From: Leidyana gryllorum EB-2025a
Lineage: Eukaryota; Apicomplexa
Length of the DNA stretch: 64,000 nucleotides
Direction: 5' to 3'
Assembly: GCA_048772705.1 (NCBI GenBank)
Contig: JBLWGC010000202.1
Span: 124,001-188,000 of the forward strand
Below the pieces are notes generated by a model, which saw only the letters and a program-made list of their open reading frames with translations, was not told the origin of the DNA and did no database searches. Positions 10,252 through 20,066 of this stretch are shown piece after piece (within the stretch, counting starts at the first letter, position 1; each line of letters begins with the position of its first letter). The position numbers and the translations under genes are program-made.

Positions 10252-12432
10252 CTACTCGAGGTCAAACATGTTGGTATGGTACATAGGCAGCCCTATTTTA
10301 ATTGGCTTGTCTCCTTTTGTGACGCATCCGAGACTGCACCTCCCGGTCGCTTCTCCACGACTGGCTCTCTGACGCAACTCCTCAATGATGTTTTGTGCGT
10401 CAGCGAATAGACGCAAGGCGCAGCATCTGTAGGGATCATCTGGATACTCTTCCAGCGACTTCCGGAGCTTTGGAAAGCGCACAGGAACTTCGAATCGGTG
10501 GAGCGAGTTGTCAATGCGCTTGTAACCCAACAATGGGGCGTGCAGAGTAGCCGAGAGAGTACCCTCGGCAGAGTCCACGTGCGGCCTCGTGAGCTCTACT
10601 ATCCAGGCCTCTTCCATTGGCTGACGTTGGACACACAAGAAGCCTATTTTCTGGCAGTCCCGGTTCAGGACGAAGAGATAGTCCTCGCATCTGATCCTCA
10701 GGTGCTGAACGGTGTCGCCAAGGTGATCCATGCCCATTTCGGATGTCAGATAAGGGAGGTAGTCATTCAGATGATGGGGGAGCTCTTTTTTCCAAGCCCA
10801 GGACCCATTCTGGGCGTCTTGGAGCAGGTGGAGTGAAGGCTGGTTCAGTCGACCACAGATAAGATGCGAGGTGCCATCGTCAGGCGTGTAGTACACTCCA
10901 TCGGGGAAGAAGCCTGCACGAAGCACTACCAGTGGCCAGACCTCAAGTGCTGGCGATCTTATCAGCTTCTTGGGGTTCACGCACACATAGCCTCTCAACG
11001 TCCCGAGGGAGCTTTTGGGCTCATAAAGAGTGAAGGTTACCTTGCCGACTCGGAGGCCGTCCTTGTCCTTTCCGAGCAGATTGTGCGCCACCTCTACAGC
11101 CTCCGCGTACTGATCTGGACTATCCTTCCCATCTTCGCCTAAAATGCCAGGAAACTCGTAACGACAGAAATATCGCAGCGCAGGCGCCTGTCTGGAGAAG
11201 TAGTAACTCATCCCTGAGCTATCCCATGCTTCAAGCAAGTTCGTTCCATCCTCGAAACACCAAACTCTGCCCTCCTTGGTCTCCAAAAAGTACTCCTGCA
11301 ACCCTTCCGACTGGAGTTCGTGTTTGATCCTGTCCACCACCGAGTAGGGTATTGGCGTCTTTGTCTTAGGACATCCCACAGGTGCACCAAGCACAAACCA
11401 CTGGAGGGGAGCACCTCGGTAGCGCATTCTCGCACCTGACATCGCCTTCCACGTACATTGCATTCGACTTGACCGGAACACTTTCCGGCATTTATCCCGC
11501 CTCGTCCTGTGGAAGGCTTCATCGACTCCCGCATTGGTGTGATATCCTTCGTTTGGACCCAATGCCCAGTAGACGAAGCATTCTTCTGGTCTGTCGGACG
11601 AGCCCACCATAATCCGAAGATGGTTGCCATACTTCGCCAGCCACTCCGGAGGGACGCTATTCAGTGCTTCCTTCAATAGAGGGGCATTGCGGAAGAAGGA
11701 ATGTGAACTCGTGTAATTCTCATCGTCTCCTTGGCTCGAAGAGAACCAACAGTTGATTAAGTTCGTCGATACCTGACCGGACTTCCCTCGCGTCACTTGC
11801 AGCAATACCTTTCTCCATTGTGAGGTGGCTGCACTCAGCTCCACACCTCCCTCTGACTTGTTTGAACACGAAGCCTTGTGATGCGAGTGGTGCCCACCCC
11901 TTTCCGTGTGTCCAGCCGGATTGATCCCAGCCTGTGGAGCCACTTTGCCGATTTGGTGCGTGCCAATCAAGTCTATACACCAGTGTTGGGGATCGATGGA
12001 GTGATTGTTCCATCGTGGTCCGTCGGACTCTCCCGTTGTTTGCAAGGAACTGCTCTCGACGCCATCAACATTGCTTTGGACGATCCAGTCGAGCCAACAA
12101 ATCCGTCTTGCCCCATGCTCTGGCCTTGTCAGGTAGACACAGTCGCCCACGCCACCTGTGCGAGAAGCGGCGATGACCTGGTGATTTTTCATGTAACTCT
12201 TGGTCCAGTAATGGTTATCCATCGCAGTCAACACAGCATCGGATATTTCGTTAAAACCGCTCACGCCTCTAAGCGACCCAGCCCCCGCAAGGCTACCAAC
12301 GTTCCCATCCTCAACCGGTGTGTGACTCGAAGCTGTGCAATCGGTTGAAGGGACGAGAACAGCGCATCCCACTTCTAGTGGCCACAATCCAGCAGCGTGA
12401 CTCTTTTTTGATTGGACATGGGGAGCTCTCAT
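10252..12432 (-). CDS. Tandem multigene family protein, copy F3
   Basis: Intronless gene of 726 residues starting at the ATG at 12430-12432 (MRAPHVQSKKSHAAG). The same landmarks are present: GLWPLEVGCAVLV at about residues 15-27, HSFFRNAPLLKEALNSVPPEWLAKY, FVYWALGPNEGYHT (Asn replaces the usual His) at about 290, CRYEFPGIL, GYVCVNPKKLIRSPALEVW, and EDYLFVLNRDCQKIGFLCVQR near residue 590. The C-terminus is unusual: after the SLGCVTKGDKPIKIG equivalent it ends in PMYHTNMFDLE rather than the common GTRMP-type tail. It is closer to F2 than to F4-F6. Function unknown. Confidence 0.85.
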   Translation of the reverse strand: MRAPHVQSKKSHAAGLWPLEVGCAVLVPSTDCTASSHTPVEDGNVGSLAGAGSLRGVSGFNEISDAVLTAMDNHYWTKSYMKNHQVIAASRTGGVGDCVYLTRPEHGARRICWLDWIVQSNVDGVESSSLQTTGESDGPRWNNHSIDPQHWCIDLIGTHQIGKVAPQAGINPAGHTERGGHHSHHKASCSNKSEGGVELSAATSQWRKVLLQVTRGKSGQVSTNLINCWFSSSQGDDENYTSSHSFFRNAPLLKEALNSVPPEWLAKYGNHLRIMVGSSDRPEECFVYWALGPNEGYHTNAGVDEAFHRTRRDKCRKVFRSSRMQCTWKAMSGARMRYRGAPLQWFVLGAPVGCPKTKTPIPYSVVDRIKHELQSEGLQEYFLETKEGRVWCFEDGTNLLEAWDSSGMSYYFSRQAPALRYFCRYEFPGILGEDGKDSPDQYAEAVEVAHNLLGKDKDGLRVGKVTFTLYEPKSSLGTLRGYVCVNPKKLIRSPALEVWPLVVLRAGFFPDGVYYTPDDGTSHLICGRLNQPSLHLLQDAQNGSWAWKKELPHHLNDYLPYLTSEMGMDHLGDTVQHLRIRCEDYLFVLNRDCQKIGFLCVQRQPMEEAWIVELTRPHVDSAEGTLSATLHAPLLGYKRIDNSLHRFEVPVRFPKLRKSLEEYPDDPYRCCALRLFADAQNIIEELRQRASRGEATGRCSLGCVTKGDKPIKIGLPMYHTNMFDLE

Positions 12433-12804
12433 CGGCGATTCGGTGTTCTCAATTGACAATTCCAAATATGCAATGTGGACGAACTATGGGAAGAGGAAAA
12501 AAGACTCATCGTTTCATCCGCCGTACATCCGGATGGAATCCTCGCAGTCGTCAAAAATGCTCTTACACTGCAGGGTGACTACATCAGAATACTTTGAGGT
12601 CGCAAAGCAGCAGCATATCTGGTCACCAACAGCTTAGATTTCCAGGGTTTGTTTGGCAGGACGTTATGCAAAATTCTCCGTCTCCATGCATTGAAAGACG
12701 ATTCCACATCATTTATCGTGCCGTCCACCAAAATCGCGTTGAAAACGTCAGAAAGGATTCCATACGTCTAATCGAGTCGCGTGCAGCGTAATCTCCCCTC
12801 ATAG
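12433..12804. other. Intergenic spacer F3-F4
   Basis: No gene supported. From about 12530 to 12800 it is recognisably related to the spacers at 15050-15330 and 17600-17885, sharing a block with ATCAGAATACTTTGAGGTCG and the stretch running into CGAGTCGCGT. Spacer and gene were therefore duplicated as one unit. Confidence 0.6.
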
Positions 12805-14957
12805 CTAAAACCAGAATACGTTATCTGACACACGAGTTCCAACTTGCACTGCTTCGTTTCCGTATGTGAAGGGGCCAAATTGCTTCTTCTTTACTCCAGA
12901 CGAAGCAGCTCTCCGTCGCACCTCCTCCATAATCTCAGGGGCATTGCCGAATAACCGTAAGGCCCACGTCTTGTCAATTGCCGGTCGCTCTGCTGACCGC
13001 TCGAGCCCTGGGAGGTGCAGAGGGACATCGAAGTGGTAACTAGTCACCGATTTGGAGAAGTTTCGGTATCGAGTGACACACAAAGTGGCCTTACCGACGC
13101 TGGGGCGACGCCATGAGATTCGACAGACCCAAAGCGTCTCTCTCGGTGCACCTTGATAACAGACGAGCCCTATTTTTTCAGAGTTCTCGCTCAACATGTA
13201 GAGATACTCCTTCCCGGCAATCTTTTGGTATTGAATACTGTCCTGACCGGGCACGTAGGCCATTTCCTTCTCCAGATAGGGTTGAAATCGTTCCAAGTGC
13301 GCGGGAAGGTCATGGCTTCAGGAGTGGAGCTCGCTGTCAACCCCTTCGCGGAGTCTGAGCGGAAGTTGGTTCGGTCGCCCGCACACGAGTGATGAGGTAC
13401 CATCCAGAGGCGCATAGTAAACACCGTCAGGATTAGAGGGTACCCGAAGCCTTCAACTTCGACAACAGGTGTAAGGGTGGAAGTCCTACGTCCAAATCCT
13501 TCGGGGTGACACATACATAGGCTTCAATTTCTTCAGCTGGTTTCTTGAAACGATGTTCGGCGAGCTTCAGTTTCCCAACTCGAAGGCCGTCGGCGCCGAG
13601 CAGAGTTTGTGCCACCTCTTTGGCCTGTTGGAACTCAGCTGAACCCTCCGCCTCCTTGCCGTCTAGAATGTCAGAGAAATCAAATCGACATGAAAACCTC
13701 GTGTCAGGGTTCCGCGTACTCCTGAAACAGGACATGCCGGCTTCATCCCAAGCTTCGAGAACCGTCAATCCGTGCTTGTACACCCAGGCTGTGCCCTTTT
13801 TGTTCTCGGAGAAATGCTTCTGCAGGCCGGCCCGTCCGACTCTATTCCTGATGCTGTTAACGAACGAAGCGTCCATCCGGTCCCCCGTCCCGGTCCACAC
13901 CATACGGCCGCCCGATAGAGCCGTCTGAAGGGGAGTCCCTTCGTCATGTAAGCGCGTACCAGAGATAGCCTCCCAGGTTACTTTCAATCGATTCGATAGC
14001 AAGAGTTTCCTGCACCTGTCCAGCGGAGCGCTCGATCGACTCTCTCATCCGTGTGATACCCCTCGTGTGGACCCAGTGCCCAATAGACGAAGCGTTCTTC
14101 TGGGTTGTCTGACGAGCCCACAATGATGTGACACTCTCCATCGTACTTGTTCAGCCACCTTAGAGGCATTTCATCCAGTGCTTTCTTTAATAAAGGGGCA
14201 TTTTGGAAGAAGCAGTGTGACGTCGTGTAGTTCTGATCGTCTTCTTCTCGCGCCGGGAACCAGCAGCAGAACCTGTGAACTCGTGATGCACCCGACTTCA
14301 TTCCGTGCACTCGCATCGTTGCACATTTGAGCCCCACAGGCTGTTGATTTGCACCGTCTGACTTGTCTCCGAGCCAAACTTTCTCACCGGAAGTCCAGCG
14401 GTTTCTGCTTCGTCTCCAGCCAACTGGAGCCAAGCGTTTGTCATCGCTCGGTCGACTTGCTGCGCGTCATGGAAGTCGATCAACCAATAATCGTCATCGT
14501 TTCGGCTACTGTTCGACTCCAAGTTGGTTAACATTCCCGCTGCTTGCGATGTCTTCGGCATAACGCCGTCTCGTTTCTTGTGATCGACTGCGTTACACCA
14601 TAGCATCCGTCTCTCGTCATTCTCGGGATTTGTCAGATACACAAAATCGCCTTCGCCCTCGTTGTGATAAGCGGCGATGACGTTACGATTTTTGATGTAA
14701 AACTCGTTCCAGTTTTGGTCTTTCACCGCAGTCAACACAGCATCAGATATCTCGTTTGGGCCATTTCTCCCCACTTCCTCGAGACGCTTGGCCGCCGCAC
14801 CGCTACGCGGGTTCCCATCCTCCTCAACGATAGTGTGGCCTGCGCCGTTACTCGAAGCTGTGCTGTCGGTCGAATTGACGAGAACAGCGGCTGCCACTTC
14901 AAGCGGCCACAATCCAACGGCATCACTCTTTTCTGTTTGGAAATGAGGAGCTCTCAT
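12805..14957 (-). pseudogene. Tandem multigene family, copy F4: pseudogene
   Basis: A copy almost identical to F5 and F6 but broken in four places, all visible by base-by-base comparison. A 4-nt deletion lies near 14,396 (after the AETAGL codons). A 10-nt deletion lies at about 14,024 (F5 has atcctgtcat there). A 1-nt insertion lies near 13,432, after LSKLKASGTL. A TGA at 13318-13320 replaces the Trp codon present in F5 and F6. The ATG at 14955-14957 and the upstream flank are intact, so it may still be transcribed. Between the breaks the remaining codons still match the intact copies closely, which implies recent inactivation. The C-terminal third (YRNFSKSVTSYHFDVPLHLPGLE) differs from F5/F6, so this copy is not simply a decayed duplicate of either. 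Confidence 0.93.
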
Positions 14958-15008
14958 CGACGCTTCGGTGTTCTTTTTTCCACAAATCTAATTATGCAAT
15001 GTCGGCAT
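14958..15008 (-). promoter_or_regulatory. Conserved 5' flank element of the family (F4 copy)
   Basis: Directly upstream of the start codon, a ~50-bp block reads on the minus strand CGACATTGCATAATTAGATT, then TGTGGAAAAAAGAACACCGA, then AGCGTCG-ATG. The same block precedes F5 (17511-17561) and F6 (20067-20117), and slightly altered versions precede F7 (22743-22793) and F8 (25397-25447). Diverged traces precede F2. It could be a core promoter, a 5' leader or a trans-splice acceptor region. Confidence 0.45.
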
Positions 15009-15332
15009 TGTGGACGGGCAGATATTCAACGGTCTCATCCGCCGTATATCAAGATGGAATCCTCACAATCGTCAAACATCCCGTCACACTGCAGGCTGAC
15101 AACGTCAGAATACTTTGAGGTCGCAGAGCAGCAGCAATGGCTTATCTGGTCACCAACAGCATAGATTCCCAGGGTTTGTTTGGGAGGACGTTTTGTCACA
15201 TTCTCCGTCTCAATACATTGAAAGACGCTTCCACACCACTTATGGTGCCGTCCACCATGTAATCGCGTTGAGAACGTCAGAAAGGATTCCATCCGTCTAA
15301 TCGAGTCGCGTCAGCGCAGTCTCTCCTCATAG
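15009..15332. other. Spacer F4-F5 (duplicated, noncoding)
   Basis: Nearly identical to 17562-17885. Short open frames occur in both copies, but none is preserved in the related spacers at 12.5-12.8 kb or 20.1-20.6 kb. I therefore treat it as noncoding. Confidence 0.6.
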
Positions 15333-17510
15333 CTAAAACCAGAATACATTATTCGACATACGAGTTCCAACTGTCACTGCTTTGTTTCCATATTTGGAGT
15401 GGCCATTTTGCTTTGGCTTCACCCCATCATTAGGAGCTCTCCGTCGCACCTCCTCCATAATCTCGGGGGCATTGCCGAATAACCGTAAAGCCCACGTCTT
15501 GTCAATTGCTTGTCGCTTTGCTGACCGCTCGATCTCTGGGATCTTGATGTCTGGGAAGTGCAGAGGAACATCGAAGTCGTGACAGGTCACCGAGTCGGAG
15601 AAGCCTTGGTATTCCGTGACGAACAGAGTGGCCTTATCGACGCTGGTGCGACGCCATGAGATTCGACAGACCCAAAGCGTTTCCCTCGGTGCACGTTGAT
15701 AACAGACGAGCCCTATTTTTTGAGAGTCCTCGCTCAACATGTAGAGATACTCCTTCTCGTCAATCTTTTGGTATTGAATACTGTCCTGACCGGGCACGTA
15801 GGCCATTTCCTTCTCCAGATAGGGTTGAAATCGTTCCAAGTGCGCGGGAAGGTCATGGCTCCAGCTGTGGACCTCGCTGTTAGCCCCTTCGAGGAGTCTG
15901 AGCGGAGGTTGGTTCGGTCGCCCGCACACGAGTAATGAGGTACCATCCAGAGACGCATAGTAGACACCGTCAGGATAGAGGGTACCCGAAGCCTTCAACT
16001 TCGACAACAGGTGTAAGGGTGGAAGTCCTACGTCCAAATCCTTCGGGGTGACACATACATAGGCTTCAATTTCTTCAGCTGGTTTCTTGAAACGATGTTC
16101 GGCGAGCTTCAGTTTCCCAACTCGAAGGCCGTCGGCGCCGAGCAGAGTTTGTGCCACCTCTTTGGCCTGTTGGAACTCAGCTGAACCCTCCGCCTCCTTG
16201 CCGTCTAGAATGTCAGAGAAATCAAATCGACATGAAAACCTAGTGTCAGGGTGCATGGTACTCCTGTAACAGGTCATGCCGGCTTCATCCCAAGCTTTGA
16301 GAACCGTCAATCCGTGCTTGTACACCCAGGCTGTGCCCTTTTTGTTCTCGGAGAAATACTTCTGTAGGCCGGCCCGTTCGACTTCTCTCTTGAGGCTGTT
16401 GACGAAGAAAGGGTCCATTTTCTCCCCCGTCCCGGTCCACAACATACTGCTGCCCGATAGAGCCCTCCAAAGGGGAGTGCCTGGGTAATGTAAGCGCGTA
16501 CCAGAGATAGCCTCCCAGGTTACTTCCAATCGATTCGATAGCAAGAGTTTCCTGCACCTGTCCAGCATCCTGTCATGGAGAGCTCGATCGACTCCCTCAT
16601 CCGTGTGATACCCCTCGTGTGGACCCAATGCCCAATAGACGAACCGTTCTTCTGGGTTGTCTGACGAGCCCACAATGATGTGACACTCTCTATCGCACTT
16701 GTTCAGCCACCTTTCAGGGATTTCATCCAGTGCTTTCTTCAGTAAAGGGGCATTTTGGAAGAAGCAGTGTGACGTCGTGTAGTTCTGATCGTCTTCTTCT
16801 CGCACCGGGAACCAGCAGCGAAACCCGTGAACTCGTGATACACCCGACTTCATTCCGTCCACTCGCATCGTTGCACTTTTGAGCCCCACAATCTGTTGAT
16901 TTGCACCGTCTGACTTGTCTCCGAGCCAAACTTTCTCACCGGAAGAGAGTCCAGCGCTTTCTGCTTCGTCTCCAGCCGACTGGAGCCAAGCGTTTGTCAT
17001 CGCTCGGTTGACTTGCTGCCAGTCATGGAAGTCGATGAACCAATAATCGTCATCGTCTCGGCGGCTATTCAATGAGTCGGTGAACATTCCCGCTGCTTGC
17101 GATGTCTTCGTCTTGACTCCGTCTCGTTTCTTGTGATCGACTGCGTTACACCATAGCATCCGTCTCTCGTCATTCTCGGGATTTGTCAGATACACAAAAT
17201 CGCCTTCGCCCTCGTTGTGATAAGCGGCGATGACGTTACGATTTTTGATGTAAAACTCGTTCCAGTTTTGGTCTTTCACCGCAGTCAACACAGCATCAGA
17301 TATCTCGTTTGGGCCATTTCTCCCCACTTCCTCGAGACGCTTGGCCGCCGCACCGCTACGCGGGTTCCCATCCTCCTCAACGATAGTGTGGCCTGCGCCG
17401 TTACTCGAAGCTGTGCTGTCGGTCGAATTGACGAGAACAGCGGCTGCCACTTCAAGCGGCCACAATCCAACGGCATCACTCTTTTCTGTTTGGAAATGAG
17501 GAGCTCTCAT
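15333..17510 (-). CDS. Tandem multigene family protein, copy F5
   Basis: Intact single-exon gene of 725 residues, ATG at 17508-17510 (MRAPHFQTEKSDAVG). Landmarks: GLWPLEVAAAVLV at about 15-27, KRDGV...SQAAGM acidic region, CFFQNAPLLKKALDEIPERWL at about 245, RFVYWALGPHEGYHT at about 290, WEAISGTRLHYPGTPL, TRFSCRFDFSDIL at about 415, RVGKLKLAEHRF, EAYVCVTPKDLDVGLPPLHLL at about 470, EYLYMLSEDSQKIGLVCYQ at about 585, VPLHFPDIKIPEIERSAKR, ALRLFGNAPEIMEEVRRRAP, and a C-terminal YGNKAVTVGTRMS tail. It differs from F6 in discrete patches (KTKTSQ versus MPKTSQ near residue 145; MHPDTRF versus NPDTRF), consistent with patchwork exchange among copies. Function unknown. Confidence 0.9.
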   Translation of the reverse strand: MRAPHFQTEKSDAVGLWPLEVAAAVLVNSTDSTASSNGAGHTIVEEDGNPRSGAAAKRLEEVGRNGPNEISDAVLTAVKDQNWNEFYIKNRNVIAAYHNEGEGDFVYLTNPENDERRMLWCNAVDHKKRDGVKTKTSQAAGMFTDSLNSRRDDDDYWFIDFHDWQQVNRAMTNAWLQSAGDEAESAGLSSGEKVWLGDKSDGANQQIVGLKSATMRVDGMKSGVSRVHGFRCWFPVREEDDQNYTTSHCFFQNAPLLKKALDEIPERWLNKCDRECHIIVGSSDNPEERFVYWALGPHEGYHTDEGVDRALHDRMLDRCRKLLLSNRLEVTWEAISGTRLHYPGTPLWRALSGSSMLWTGTGEKMDPFFVNSLKREVERAGLQKYFSENKKGTAWVYKHGLTVLKAWDEAGMTCYRSTMHPDTRFSCRFDFSDILDGKEAEGSAEFQQAKEVAQTLLGADGLRVGKLKLAEHRFKKPAEEIEAYVCVTPKDLDVGLPPLHLLSKLKASGTLYPDGVYYASLDGTSLLVCGRPNQPPLRLLEGANSEVHSWSHDLPAHLERFQPYLEKEMAYVPGQDSIQYQKIDEKEYLYMLSEDSQKIGLVCYQRAPRETLWVCRISWRRTSVDKATLFVTEYQGFSDSVTCHDFDVPLHFPDIKIPEIERSAKRQAIDKTWALRLFGNAPEIMEEVRRRAPNDGVKPKQNGHSKYGNKAVTVGTRMSNNVFWF

Positions 17511-17561
17511 CGACGCTTCGGTGTTCTTTTTTCCACAAATCTAATTATGCAATGTCGGCAT
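17511..17561 (-). promoter_or_regulatory. Conserved 5' flank element of the family (F5 copy)
   Basis: Same ~50-bp block as upstream of F4 and F6, identical by eye, ending at the F5 ATG. The A-rich run (GGAAAAAAG) and the GCATAATTAG word are its most conserved parts. Confidence 0.45.
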
Positions 17562-17885
17562 TGTGGACGGGCAGATATTCAACGGTCTCATCCGCCGTAT
17601 ATCAAGATGGAATCCTCACAATCGTCAAACATCCCGTCACACTGCAGGCTGACAACGTCAGAATACTTTGAGGTCGCAGAGCAGCAGCAATGGCTTATCT
17701 GGTCACCAACAGCATAGATTCCCAGGGTTTGTTTGGGAGGACGTTTTGTCACATTCTCCGTCTCAATACATTGAAAGACGCTTCCACACCATTTATGGTG
17801 CCGTCCACCATGTAATCGCGTTGAGAACGTCAGAAAGGATTCCATCCGTCTAATCGAGTCGCGTCAGCGCAGTCTCTCCTCATAG
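17562..17885. other. Spacer F5-F6 (duplicated, noncoding)
   Basis: Near-identical copy of 15009-15332, with isolated substitutions such as ACACCATTTATGG versus ACACCACTTATGG. No gene supported. Confidence 0.6.
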
Positions 17886-20066
17886 CTAAAACCAGAATAC
17901 ATTATCCGACATATGAGTTCCAACTTTCACTGCTTTGTTTCCATATTTGAAGGGGCCAAATTGCTTTGGCTTTACCCCATCATTAGGAGCTCTCCGTCGC
18001 ACCTCCTCCATAATCTCGGGGGCATTGCCGAATAACCGTAAAGCCCACGTCTTGTCAATTGCTTGTCGCTTTGCTGACCGCTCGATCTCTGGGATCTTGA
18101 TGTCTGGGAAGTGCAGAGGGACATCGAAGTCGTGATAGGTCACCGAGTCGGAGAAGCCTTGGTATTCCGTGACGAACAGAGTGGCCTTATCGACGCTGGT
18201 GCGACGCCATGAGATTCGACAGACCCAAAGCGTTTCCCTCGGTGCACGTTGATAACAGACGAGCCCTATTTTTTGAGAGTCCTCGCTCAACATGTAGAGA
18301 TACTCCTTCTCGTCAATCTTTTGGTATTGAATACTGTCCTGACCGGGCACGTAGGCCATTTCCTTCTCCAGATAGGGTCGAAATCGTTCCAAGTGCGCGG
18401 GAAGGTCATGGCTCCAGCTGTGGACCTCGCTGTTAGCCCCTTCGAGGAGTCTGAGCGGAGGTTGGTTCGGTCGCCCGCACACGAGTAATGAGGTACCATC
18501 CAGAGACGCATAGTAGACACCGTCAGGATAGAGGGTACCCGAAGCCTTCAACTTCGACAACAGGTGTAAGGGTGGAAGTCCTACGTCCAAATCCTTCGGG
18601 GTGACACATACATAGGCTTCAATTTCTTCAGCTGGTTTCTTGAAACGATGTTCGGCGAGCTTCAGTTTCCCAACTCGAAGGCCGTCGGCGCCGAGCAGAG
18701 TTTGTGCCACCTCTTTGGCCTGTTGGAACTCAGCTGAACCCTCCGCCTCCTTGCCGTCTAGAATGTCAGAGAAATCAAACCGACATGAAAACCTCGTGTC
18801 AGGGTTCCGCGTACTCCTGAAACAGGACATGCCGGCTTCATCCCAAGCTTCGAGAACCGTCAATCCGTGCTTGTACACCCAGGCTGTGCCCTTTTTGTTC
18901 TCGGAGAAATGCTTCTGCAGGCCGGCCCGTCCGACTTCTATCTTGATGCTGTTTACGAACAAAGGGTCCATCCAGTCCCCCGTCCCGGTCCACACCATAC
19001 GGCCGCCCGATAGAGCCGTCCGAAGGGGAGTCCCTTGGCCATGTAACCGCGTACCAGAGAGAGCCTCCCAGGTTACTTCCAATCGATAAAATAGCAAGAG
19101 TTTCCTGCACCTGTCCAGCATCCTGTCATGGAAAGCTCGATCGACTCCCTCATTCGTGTGATACCCCTCGTGTGGACCCAATGCCCAATAGACGAAGCGT
19201 TCTTCTGGGTTGTCTGACGAGCCCACAATGATGCGGCACTCTCTATCGTACTTCTTCAGCCACCTGAGAGGCATTTCATCCAGTGCTTTCTTCAATAAAG
19301 GGGCATTTTGGAAGAAGCAGTGTGACGTCGTGTAGTTCTGATAGTCTTCTTCTCGCACCGGGAACCAGCAGCGAAACCCGTGAACTCGTGATGCACCCGA
19401 CTTCATTCCGTGCACTCGCATCGTTGCACATTTGAGCCCCACAATCTGTTGATTTGCACCGTCTGACTTGTCTCCCGGCCACACTTTCTCACCGGAAGAG
19501 AGTCCAGCGGTTTCTGCTTCGTCTCCAGCCGACTGGAGCCAAGCGTTTGTCATCGCTCGGTCGACTTGCTGCGCGTCATGGAAGTCGATCAACCAATAAT
19601 CGTCATCGTCTCGGCGACTGTTCGACTCCAAGTTGGTTAACATTCCCGCTGCTTGCGATGTCTTCGGCATAACGCCGTCTCGCTTCTTGTGATCGACTGC
19701 GTTACACCATAGCATCCGTCTCTCGTCATTCTCGGGATTTGTCAGATACACAAAATCGCCTTCGCCCTCGTTGTGATAAGCGGCGATGACGTTATGAGTT
19801 TTGATGTAAAACTCGTTCCAGTTTTGGTCTTTCACCGCAGTCAACACAGCATCAGATATCTCGTTTGGGCCATTTCTCCCCACTTCCTCGAGACGCTTGG
19901 CCGCCGCACCGCTACGCGGGTTCCCATCCTCCTCAACGATAGTGTGGCCTGCGCCGTTACTCGAAGCTGTGCTGTCGGCCGAACCGACGAGAACAGCGGC
20001 TGCCACTTCAAGCGGCCACAATCCAACGGCATCACTCTTTTCTGTTTGGAAATGAGGAGCTCTCAT
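17886..20066 (-). CDS. Tandem multigene family protein, copy F6
   Basis: Intact single-exon gene of 726 residues, ATG at 20064-20066. It is almost identical to F5 over the N-terminal ~140 residues and again over the C-terminal ~300. Between these it is closer to the F4 pseudogene (MPKTSQAAGMLTNLESNS; FRSTRNPDTRF). It carries the full set of family blocks, including FVYWALGPHEGYHT, CRFDFSDIL, YLYMLSEDSQKIGLVCYQ and the C-terminal FGPFKYGNKAVKVGTHMS. It can be used as the reference sequence for placing the F4 lesions. Like the others it lacks a signal peptide or membrane segment, so a cytoplasmic or nuclear location is likely. Function unknown. Confidence 0.9.
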   Translation of the reverse strand: MRAPHFQTEKSDAVGLWPLEVAAAVLVGSADSTASSNGAGHTIVEEDGNPRSGAAAKRLEEVGRNGPNEISDAVLTAVKDQNWNEFYIKTHNVIAAYHNEGEGDFVYLTNPENDERRMLWCNAVDHKKRDGVMPKTSQAAGMLTNLESNSRRDDDDYWLIDFHDAQQVDRAMTNAWLQSAGDEAETAGLSSGEKVWPGDKSDGANQQIVGLKCATMRVHGMKSGASRVHGFRCWFPVREEDYQNYTTSHCFFQNAPLLKKALDEMPLRWLKKYDRECRIIVGSSDNPEERFVYWALGPHEGYHTNEGVDRAFHDRMLDRCRKLLLFYRLEVTWEALSGTRLHGQGTPLRTALSGGRMVWTGTGDWMDPLFVNSIKIEVGRAGLQKHFSENKKGTAWVYKHGLTVLEAWDEAGMSCFRSTRNPDTRFSCRFDFSDILDGKEAEGSAEFQQAKEVAQTLLGADGLRVGKLKLAEHRFKKPAEEIEAYVCVTPKDLDVGLPPLHLLSKLKASGTLYPDGVYYASLDGTSLLVCGRPNQPPLRLLEGANSEVHSWSHDLPAHLERFRPYLEKEMAYVPGQDSIQYQKIDEKEYLYMLSEDSQKIGLVCYQRAPRETLWVCRISWRRTSVDKATLFVTEYQGFSDSVTYHDFDVPLHFPDIKIPEIERSAKRQAIDKTWALRLFGNAPEIMEEVRRRAPNDGVKPKQFGPFKYGNKAVKVGTHMSDNVFWF

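Noticed and set aside
14664-15164. 166-codon open frame on the plus strand, duplicated at 17217-17717
   Set aside because: It is antisense to the start of F4/F5, is duplicated only because the unit is, and has no coding-like conservation in F7-F9.
15035-15292. 85-codon minus-strand frame in the spacer, present identically at 17588-17845
   Set aside because: Identity reflects the recent spacer duplication; the related spacers at 12.5 kb and 20.2 kb do not keep the frame.
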